Shown here: positions 50,234-64,000 of the stretch, piece by piece
Numbering within the stretch: the stretch's first letter is position 1
Layout: each line of letters opens with the position of its first letter
Assembly (NCBI GenBank): GCA_949126835.1
Contig: OX421495.1
Coordinates: 29,859,171 to 29,923,170, forward strand
Direction: 5' to 3'
Length of the DNA stretch: 64,000 nucleotides
Origin: Anisus vortex
Taxonomy: Eukaryota > Mollusca > Gastropoda > Planorbidae
Translations under genes and position numbers: made by a program
The notes under the pieces: model-generated
What the model was told of the DNA's origin: nothing
Database searches by the model: none
Seen by the model: the letters and a program-made list of their open reading frames with translations, nothing else

Positions 50234-50890
50234 TAATTGTAACACATTTTAAAACTTGTTTTAAAGATTTCATATTGACTAGATAGAACTATTATAGGCG
50301 TTTGCCACGAAAGGGGTGTAACATGCTTACTACCCCCATCACCCCTCCTAATTTTTTTTTCCAATCCGAGGATTTTAACAATATTTCTTTTCTTTTTATT
50401 TACTATTGTTCTTTTCATATAGATATATTGAATACTTTCTGATTGTACGTTTCACTAATGTGCTTTTGGTACAATGTTAATTGTTAAATAGCTTAGGGGG
50501 AAATTGTGCACCAGTTGTAAATTAACCTGCTATTTTAACCATATGCTCACTATTCCTTCTTGCATTATTGCCCCCCTCCCCCCACACACACATTATACAC
50601 ACGGTAGTTGGCTTCCTTGCCCCTACCGCTCCTACCTTGCACTATTTGCCACCCACTCCTTGCAATCTGGCTATGCCACTATAGGCCTACTAATACATTT
50701 TTATCTCATACATTATTTTCCAGAAAAATAGAAATTAAAACTAAAAAATTACACCATACACTTGATTAAATGCAATTCAAACATAGTCTCAGAGAGGGCC
50801 TATTGTTGTTTTTAGTTCTATTGCCAATCCCAGCTATCGCTTACATGGTATTGGTATATATAACGAACGCCAGTCTCTGGCGCCTAATTT

Positions 50891-51706
50891 CACTTCTGTA
50901 CCTATGAGCCCCAAAGCTGGTGAAGTGTGTAAACCGCCGATACGTTCCCATTAAGAATACACCAGTGAGCAAACGCATAGGGGAGAACTCCCGCAGAGGG
51001 TCGGACAGAGCTGAGCTCAACCCTAAACGTTACGCCCTGGACACAAGACGGGCTCGTCCGGTTTTTTTTTTAGACCTCTTAACTTGATTCCCCGAGTCTG
51101 ACCAGTGAGCTAATGCATGGGACAAGCGGTCGCCGAGATACTTCCACTCCCATCTCTGTGAGTGACGGAGAGAGGAGTGGTATCCCGAGCTGCAAGTCTG
51201 GAGATTAATCGGATTGTTCTGTCCATTTGAGGGGGCCTGTGAGGTACCCCACTGTCCGATTTCTGGCGTCTCCGGGGTGGGGGCTGATGCGACGTACGGA
51301 AAGGTAAACAAAACGTCCTGTAAAAACGGCTGCTTTCAAAGGTGGCCTTGAGGGGATGGCATCCCCGTGTCAGACAAAATCCACTCGGCCAACACACCGT
51401 CAGCCCACATTACAGGAATACAAGCCATGGAAGGCTCGAGCAAATGCACGTTCGTAAATGGGGAATCCGAACAGAGCAAGCCGACCCAACAAGCGACCGC
51501 CCTGTAGGACAAAGCCTGCCTAGCCTACTCATATCTTTCCATGTCGGAGTGCATTGCCTGCTAACGCTGATCCAAACATAATATAATGGTTTCAAGGGTT
51601 GGAACTTGGAAAAGACTCAACCATGTATTCAACCATGTTGAATTAAAGCAGTCGACTCTCGGACGGTGTTCATAGTCCTTTCAGGACTCAATAGGCCTAA
51701 CAGAAC
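50891..51706 (+). mobile_element. 816-bp insertion with 12-bp duplication and imperfect inverted ends
   Basis: GGCGCCTAATTT occurs at 50879-50890 and 51707-51718. The paralogous site in the outer copy (52309-52320) has the same 12-mer once with nothing inserted. The ends are loosely inverted: CTTCTGTACCTATGAGCC on the left, and GTTCTGTTAGGCCTATTGAG on the reverse strand from the right. The interior is GC-richer than its surroundings and codes for nothing that I recognise. The length of the duplication would suit a Mutator-like or other long-duplication element, but that is inference. Confidence 0.75.
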
Positions 51707-52429
51707 GGCGCCTAATTTAGATGTAGGCCTACTGAGCGGCAAAAAACTGGGTTTCTGTTTCTGAACGCACTCTGCAGAATGTTTGTTGGTGTGTGAATGT
51801 TCTTTTGTTATTCCAGTCACAATGGCTCGCTAGACTACAGCGAAGGTGAAGTTTTTTTACAATTGGTCGGTCACTTTGCCGTGCTAACAATTGCATTAGT
51901 TTCCACTTTCCACTCATACATAGATCTACAAACTAACAAGATGAACACAAAAAGGACATGTCAAATGTAGCGTCCGTAATTTTAATTAATATATTTGTAT
52001 TAACGTAAAACCATGTTTATAAATGTCTGCTATGTAAGTGGCACATGACAAATGTAGCCTAGAATTTTGTAATAAATTTGTATCATTATTTATTTTAAAA
52101 AAGTAACATTGTTGACGTCAACTTTTCTTGACCTCCCCCCCTCCCCCTTGTCAACAATTGTCAAACTTTTTCAGACCCCCCCTCCCCCCCTATTTTGTTG
52201 ACGTAATTAATGGACGTCCCCTTATAGTCTCAGAGAGGGCCTATCGTTGTTGTTCTATTGCCATCCTAGCCATCGCTTACATGGCTTACATAACGAACGC
52301 CAGTTTCTGGCGCCTAATTTAGATGTACTGAGCGGCAAAAACTGAATTTCTGAACGTACTCTGCAGACAGTTTGTTGGTGTGTTTGTGTTCCTTTGTTAT
52401 TCCAGCCACCATCATCATGTCTTGGTAGA

Positions 52430-52860
52430 CTAGGATTGCCAGACATCCGGCAAAAGGAGGACATGTCATCTTTTTTAGACTCGTGTCCTCCGTCCGGCAG
52501 GCAAAGCATAAAATCTTTAAAATGTCCGGCTTTTTTTACCATTTTGTTTTGTAGGCATTAAGAAAAATACATTTTTCAAAAATAGTATTAACATGTTAAG
52601 AATATAATTGATAAACATGATTATTGGTACAAGAAAAGAATTATCCTTTTTTTAAAGACTCTTGCATGAACTTTAAAGTTGCCCAACCAAATGCAAGCTG
52701 CCCATCAGCCTACAGAGAATTTATATGTTATTTTGAACAAAACTGTTTCTTGCTCAGTTTACCAATACACACTTAAACTTAATGGAAGCTCTTGTAATAA
52801 AACTATACGGATTGCAGGTTTAATTAAAGCGAAACTATCCAATTAAAACACAATGTCCAA
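52430..52860 (+). repeat. Insertion present only in the outer copy
   Basis: The sequence starting near AGGATTGCCAGACATCCGGC with a mirrored GTCCTCCGTCCGGCAGGC is absent from the inner copy at the matching place (about 51835). It looks like another small transposon, with boundaries unresolved. Confidence 0.45.
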
Positions 52861-52924
52861 CCCTAAGCTAGACAGCCAAGGCGCTACACTTTTGGTCGTT
52901 CACACTGCCTTGCTAACAATTGCA

Positions 52925-53105
52925 TATAGCCGTTCGCATTTGTCACTGTGGGCGATTGTCGGTGTCCGCATTTGTCGGTGTGCGCCATTGTCCGTGTGCG
53001 CAACTATCGGTGTTCGCGTTTGTCCTGTACGCATTTGAGTCATTGCGGGATTGTCTGTGCGCGTTTGTCGTGTGCGCAATTGTCTTGTGCGCATATGTCT
53101 GGTCA
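52925..53105 (+). repeat. Degenerate minisatellite in outer copy
   Basis: About nine loose units of GTGTGCGCATTTGTCG. It lies between GCTAACAATTGCAT and CCATACATAGATC, which are separated by only about 20 bases in the inner copy (51885-51925), so the expansion happened after the two copies separated. Confidence 0.75.
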
Positions 53106-53427
53106 CCTTTCCACCCATACATAGATCTACAAACTTACAAGATAAACACAAAAAGGACATGTCAACTGTAAGCTTAGTTTCCATAATTGATATATTTGTA
53201 GGCCTATTAACGTAAATCCATATTTTTACATGTTATCTATGTAGACCTATTAAGGCAAATGTAGAATTTTGTAATTAATTTGTATTATTAGCCTATTTAT
53301 TTCATAAAAAGTAACATTGTTGACGTCAACTTTTCTTGACCTCCCCCCCTCCCCCATGTCAACAATTGTCAAACTTTTTAGACCCCCCCTCCCCCCTATT
53401 TTGTTGACGTAATTAATGGACGTCCCC

Positions 53428-53430
53428 TAA
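53428..53430 (+). repeat. TAA target duplication, right
   Basis: Partner of 44405-44407, bounding the outer Harbinger-like element. Confidence 0.75.
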
Positions 53431-53600
53431 TTTCAATCAGTTCTTCACATATAGTTTTGGATAAATAAAAAGGATTTCCTTTTCCAGATTTTCCATATTT
53501 CGCAATGTGTGATGCTAAAGTGCTGCTAACTGGATCAAACTGACTGACCAACTCCAGCAACCCTAGATATCATTTCCATTTTTTAAAGATCCAAATTTAT
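53431..53600 (-). pseudogene. hAT transposase relic, part before the insertion
   Basis: The minus strand reads GLLELVSQFDPVSSTLASHI, then AKYGKSGKGNPFYLSKTICE and ELIEI, the segment that precedes MSQKVHEI in DUF4371/ZMYM1-type transposases. It reads directly into 44404 if the nested element and one copy of TAA are removed. Confidence 0.82.
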
Positions 53601-54029
53601 CATGTATTGTGTCCCTCTAAAGGCCAGACGCCCTCAACTATAAGCTTAGTACAAATAACCGCTACTGCTCGCCTCAAGACATGTTCCCAGTAACTGGCAG
53701 TAACTGTAATCTTCATTTATTTGCTCTTCTTGCTTTTGTAGTAGGCATACACCCAGGCCTTGTCGACGAGGTAGGTAGTATGTATATTAGGCTAACATGC
53801 AGTCTTTATGAGTAGCGCTTTGTTCATGATTATCAACTTGAGTGTTATTTTTCCAGTAACTGAACCCATTTTTTATCAGCCAAACTACTGGAACACATTT
53901 TTTCTTGAGAAGTTAGGTGCCCCCCCCCCCACACACACCAAACGCTTGGTGCCCTATAGGCAGGTGCCTTGTTTGCCTAATAATCCAGTTCTGTGCAGCT
54001 ATGTCTTTGAATAGGCCTACATTATCTAC

Positions 54030-54431
54030 AGCTAAATGCCATTCAATATATTACATACAGCTTAAGGCCATATAGGGCCTACCCCGGTACATAGATCCAA
54101 ATATTTCACGGGTCTATTTTTCATCGTGAAATGCGCGTTTTGGACCTAATTTCTATCACATAATATAAGCATGTGATAAATATTTTCTATTCATTTGAAA
54201 TAAACGGCTAGGGTGTTTACGATGATGTCTGATCAATTTATTTGCCCAGGCTTTTCCCTTTTTTTCCCTGATCTATTTATTGTGTGTTGTCACATGTGAG
54301 GTTAGATTAATTCCCCCCCCCCCCGGTCATCCTCGTTGCCACCTCGCCCACTCATTAGATTTCCAGCCACCTCAGGTCTGTTTTTATACGATATATTAGG
54401 CCTAACCCTGCAATGATTGAGGAAGTAATCT
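54030..54431. other. Flank resembling 42491, otherwise nothing seen
   Basis: CTACAGCTAAATGCCATTCA continues like the sequence at 42491-42540 on the other side of the hAT element. No exon is recognised. Confidence 0.4.
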
Positions 54432-54439
54432 ATTAGCTC

Positions 54440-56242
54440 CAGTGGCGTAGCCAGGTTTTGACGCTAGGGGGAGCAAAATTTTAGGGAAAAGGCCCCACTT
54501 TTATCTATTTTTCCAGATTAATAGAATAACTAAGAATTCATACGTATCAGTGTTATAAAAAAAAACCTGTGCCTCAGGATACACAAACTGTATAATAGCG
54601 CAGTTTTTATTTAACCATTCACGATTCTTTTTCTAGCTGCTAATAAGCTTAGTGATGGGAATTTCTGCAAAATTGATTGCATCTACTGCTCATTTTCGGG
54701 GTGAATATCTAGTATCGAAAATTATTTATAGAATCAACGCGAATGCTCTATAGCAGGGGTCGGCAACCTAAGGCACGCGTGCCACACTTGGCACGCAGAA
54801 CGATTTTCAGTGGCACGTGAAAGACCTCCAAGAATATTGTTTAATGCAAGTGAAAACAATGTGTCAGCATAATTAGTGGGTGCTGAATGGCGAACTATAT
54901 GGGAATCACACTGGGCGTCGACTGTATTTGTTTGCAAAGCTCCCATCATTGGACTTGCAATCTGTGATTTAATCTATTGTTAAGATAGTCAATTGTATAT
55001 TATAGTTTCTAACGTCTCTTCTAGAAAAAAGTCATAGGCCTACAGAGTAGGCCTAAAGGTAAAATCTGGGATATATTCTTTTCTTGTCTGGAAGCAATTA
55101 CGTTATTGAATGAAGAGAACTGACTGTTGAAGCCAATGTTTCTCTATGACTTGGCGACATGTTTCAGTGAGTTAAACTTCCATTTACAAGACTGTCTAAA
55201 AGCACTTGGAGTGTTGGGCAACTGGAATGGATATAATTTGCATTGAAACCGGGCATATCTTTCCGTGAAATCAATTTCAAAACATTTCACTCTTTCCCTA
55301 ATTTAATGCAAATTAAGATAGATGAGCATTTTCAGAAGTGCACTAGTTATATTAAAACAATTAACTAGTTTGGTATCACTAGCATCAAATTTGGAGAATT
55401 TACTTGAAGGGAGATAATTAACCCGTTTTCTGTACATTAATATTTCTAATAATATATGTTTCTTTTTTCTTTTCTTTAAAAAAAAAATTAATATAATGGC
55501 TTATAATTTTTAGCTCTAAAATGATAAAATTACACAATATAGGTGAAAATTTTATAAATATTTTATGACTAAAGAATGTGCATGTAGGCCTACATTTTTA
55601 AACATTAAAATAACTACCCAGTTTGAATAACTTAGGTATCTCTTCCACTTAATCATGATTATACACGGTTAATATTTATTCGGGTTAAAATAATATGTTA
55701 GAGTAAATCTCAGTTATTCTGAGATCAAACATTAAAGATTTTATATATATTACTAGAATAAGAAAAATTTCTTGACAACTAAATTCAAATGTTGATAACT
55801 AGGCTAGATCTATTAATGTGTAAGTTGAGTAATGAAATTATGTATTAGCTACGGATGGATTTTTTTTTAAAGCTGATAATAACAAATAGGTTAATTTTTT
55901 TATAAAATATAAAAAGCTTTAATGATTTTCTCTATTAGGTGCCTTTTCTGTTGGTCTTGGTCTTGCTACGGCACTAAATAAATTGTCTTATAAAAATAAT
56001 AGCTGATCAGTTTGACTTTCATGCTGTTGGCATGCTGAATGATTCACAATGATTGTAATAAAAAAATTTGTTGAAATGCAATTTAAAGAAAAATATTAGA
56101 TACCGGTACAGCAAATAGTGTGCTTCGTGACTGTTAAAATTGTTAATTAAATAATTTTTTTCCCGAAAAGGCCCTTTTTTTTCGAAAATGGTCGTAGGGG
56201 GAGCGGCCGCTCCCCCCCCCCCCCCCACTGGTTACGCTACTG
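54440..56242 (+). mobile_element. 1.8-kb hAT element with perfect 8-bp duplication
   Basis: Ends are CAGTGGCGTAGCCAG and CTGGTTACGCTACTG, with ATTAGCTC on both sides (54432-54439 and 56243-56250). Inside, a second hAT-type end (CAGGGGTCGGCAACC) starts near 54751. Around 55145-55320 plus-strand frames give LATCFSELNFHLQ and KHFTLFPNL, faintly like the C-terminal part of GTF2IRD2/ZBED-type hAT transposases. It is interrupted by stops and treated as a relic. Confidence 0.85.
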
Positions 56243-56250
56243 ATTAGCTC

Positions 56251-56780
56251 CAACCTCTGTCCGAGGATTATGGCCTTCATGCCAGCCGCCGGTTGCATGT
56301 TAGGTACACTTGCAGCGACTTGCTCGCACTAGGCTACGCCCGCATGTGATGTTATAGGCTAGTATAGTTACATTTTTTATAGACCCTTTGCCTTAGCAGT
56401 AAATTTAGCAGAGTCTTAGGGGCCTGTCTCGTTTTCCTGTTAGCCGGCCGAGCGGATTTTGTCTGGCGCGGGGATGCCCTGTAGAAAGCGAACATATTTA
56501 CCCCAAGGCCGCATTTGAACTTTGAACCCAGACATAAAAAGGACAATGACTGCAACCCTTCCTGATGTCGCACCACGCCCCTAAACCCCCATCGGGATAT
56601 TGAATATTGAAATAATTAAAATTATACTGAGACTGAGATTGCAATATTTTACTTTATTAACTTTTTAATAATTTTATTTACAAGTATAAAAAATTTGATC
56701 TAGATCTACTTATTACATATGAGGGAAGTTAAATAGAATGACCTAATTTCATGTGCACCTTTCCGAAAACGAATGCACCT
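56251..56780. other. Upstream region of PPP1CB
   Basis: No exon is recognised. GC-richer patches occur at 56260-56345 and 56400-56520. The promoter probably begins in the last 100-200 bases before 56882. Confidence 0.35.
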
Positions 56781-56789
56781 CTATCACGG

Positions 56790-56811
56790 AAGAGAGAGAG
56801 AGAGAGAGAAA
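56790..56811 (+). repeat. GA microsatellite upstream of PPP1CB
   Basis: About ten GA dinucleotides followed by A9, 70-90 bases before the start codon. Confidence 0.8.
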
Positions 56812-56855
56812 AAAAAAACATACCCAAGTCTATCTATTATGTACGCAAGTTATGC

Positions 56856-56863
56856 TGACGTCA
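56856..56863 (+). promoter_or_regulatory. CRE-like site TGACGTCA
   Basis: A perfect palindromic cAMP-response-element motif lies 18 bases before the PPP1CB ATG. Proximal CRE/ATF sites are common in housekeeping promoters. No TATA box is evident at the usual distance. Binding is inferred, not shown. Confidence 0.45.
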
Positions 56864-56881
56864 GCCTAGTCACCATTCAAA

Positions 56882-62960
<6,079 letters not shown>

Positions 62961-62965
62961 GAACC

Positions 62966-64000
62966 TCTTCAGACAAATTTGTGGACTAGAGATAAGAACT
63001 TCTTCAGACAAAAAGTTGTGGACTAGAGATAAGAACCTCTTCAGACAAAAAGTTGTGGACTAGAGATAAGAACCTCTTCAGACAAAAAGTTGTGGACTAG
63101 AGATAAGAACCTCTTCAGACAAAAAGTTGTGGACTAGAGATAAGAACCTCTTCAGACAAAAAGTTGTGGACTAGAGATAAGAACCTCTTCAGACAAAAAG
63201 TTGTGGACTAGAGATAAGAACCTCTTCAGACAAAAAGTTGTGGACTAGAGATATGAACCTCTTCAGACAAAAAGTTGTGGACTAGAGATAAGAACCTCTT
63301 CAGACAAAAAGTTGTGGACTAGAGATAAGAACCACTTCAGACAAAAAGTTGTGGACTAGAGATAAGTACCTCTTCAGACAAAAAGTTGTGGACTAGAGAT
63401 AAGAACCTCTTCAGACAAAAAGTTGTGGACTAGAGATAAGAACCTCTTCAGACAAAAAGTTGTGGACTAGAGATAAGAACCACTTCAGACAAAAAGTTGT
63501 GGACTAGAGATAAGAACCTCTTCAGACAAAAAGTTGTGGACTAGAGATAAGAACCACTTCAGACAAAAAGTTGTGGACTAGAGATAAGAACCTCTTCAGA
63601 CAAAAAGTTGTGGACTAGAGATAAGAACCTCTTCAGACAAAAAGTTGTGGACTAGAGATAAGAACCTCTTCAGACAAAAAGTTGTGGACTAGAGATAAGA
63701 ACCTCTTCAGACAAAAAGTTGTGGACTAGAGATAAGAACCTCTTCAGACAAAAAGTTGTGGACTAGAGATAAGAACCTCTTCAGACAAAAAGTTGTGGAC
63801 TAGAGATAAGAACCTCTTCAGACAAAAAGTTGTGGACTAGAGATAAGAACCTCTTCAGACAAAAAGTTGTGGACTAGAGATAAGAACCTCTTCAGACAAA
63901 AAGTTGTGGACTAGAGATAAGAACCTCTTCAGACAAAAAGTTGTGGACTAGAGATAAGAACCTCTTCAGACAAAAAGTTGTGGACTAGAGATAAGAACCT
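62966..64000 (+). repeat. 37-bp minisatellite running off the right edge
   Basis: About 28 units of 37 bp contain GTTGTGGACTAGAGATAAGA and ACCTCTTCAGACAAAAA. They are highly uniform, with sporadic variants (ACCACTTC, GATATGAACC, GATAAGTACC). It lies within PPP1CB and its true length is not known because the window ends inside it. Confidence 0.95.

Larger units (their letters stand above)
45596..52221 (+). mobile_element. Inner Harbinger-like element, same family nested in itself
   Basis: It has the same inverted ends as the outer copy (GGGGACGTCCATTAATTACG and complement), flanked by TTA at 45593-45595 and 52222-52224. Without its two large insertions it would be about 1.4 kb. The outer copy sequence reads across the insertion point (CAAACATTAC, then TAGTCTCAGAG), matching the uninterrupted CAAACATAGTCTCAGAG of the inner copy at about 50790. 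Confidence 0.82.
44408..53427 (+). mobile_element. Outer Harbinger-like element inserted in the hAT transposase
   Basis: Inverted ends are GGGGACGTCCATTAATTACG at 44408 and its complement ending CGTCCCC at 53427. They are flanked by TAA on both sides, the 3-bp TWA type of duplication made by PIF/Harbinger transposons. Removing it joins two halves of one hAT transposase reading (ICEELIEI at 53431 onward and MSQKVHEI at 44404 downward). Its own body is the left part 44408-45592 and right part 52225-53427, split by a second copy of the same family. No transposase is recognised in it. Confidence 0.8.
42591..53993 (-). mobile_element. Old hAT element, host of the nested stack
   Basis: The left end is CAGGGCCGGATTAAGCC. 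The right end, reverse complemented, is CAGAACTGGATTATTAGGC, then GGCACCTGCC. Both are of the type CAGnnCnGGATTA. Flanking 8-mers ATAAGCTA and TGCAGCTA agree only in the last five bases, consistent with age. Its transposase gene runs on the minus strand from about 53600 to 42861 and is split by the insertion at 44408-53427. Confidence 0.72.

Noticed and set aside
62966..64000. 37-bp array as a CRISPR array
   Set aside because: The whole 37-bp unit is repeated with no variable spacers.

Overview
The window looks like nuclear DNA of an AT-rich invertebrate animal. Coding regions are split into short exons with GT/AG introns, protein families are metazoan, and there are many dispersed hAT, Harbinger-like, Helitron-like, LINE and SINE repeats plus long minisatellites. 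The short palindrome TAGGCCTA is scattered throughout. A mollusc, perhaps a gastropod, fits best, but the species cannot be fixed from sequence alone.

Layout. Positions 1-7.3 kb are repeat-rich with no gene that I recognise. A complete six-exon TAF8 gene (TFIID subunit, + strand, 7755-12746) follows. It converges on CAMKMT (calmodulin-lysine N-methyltransferase, - strand, ten recognised exons, 21561-13209), and the two 3' ends are almost back to back. A tRNA-Val(CAC)-like gene lies at 22 kb. From 26.2 to 30.9 kb there is a broken, intron-containing copy of part of an axonemal dynein heavy chain (DNAH5/DNAH8 type) with stops and frameshifts. From 31 to 40 kb lie transposons, including a young LINE (33.1-35.0 kb) with a 43-bp target duplication and a decayed CR1/L2-like LINE (38.0-39.7 kb). 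From 42.6 to 54.0 kb there is a stack of transposons nested several levels deep inside a dead hAT transposase gene. The 5' two thirds of a protein phosphatase 1 catalytic subunit gene (PPP1CB type, + strand) occupies 56.9-61.8 kb and runs off the right edge. The last 1 kb is a 37-bp minisatellite.

The genes do not form a pathway: TAF8 acts in general transcription, CAMKMT modifies calmodulin, the dynein copy is a relic, and PP1 is a housekeeping phosphatase. They share minisatellites that sit on gene junctions. The TAF8 start codon lies in the last unit of a 48-bp array (16 codons, in frame). The exon 3 / intron 3 boundary of PP1 is amplified about 17 times as a 39-bp unit (13 codons, in frame), giving 17 identical splice donors. 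Arrays also begin at or within a few bases of a TAF8 donor and a dynein donor. The PP1 splice-donor array is the most unusual observation in the window.
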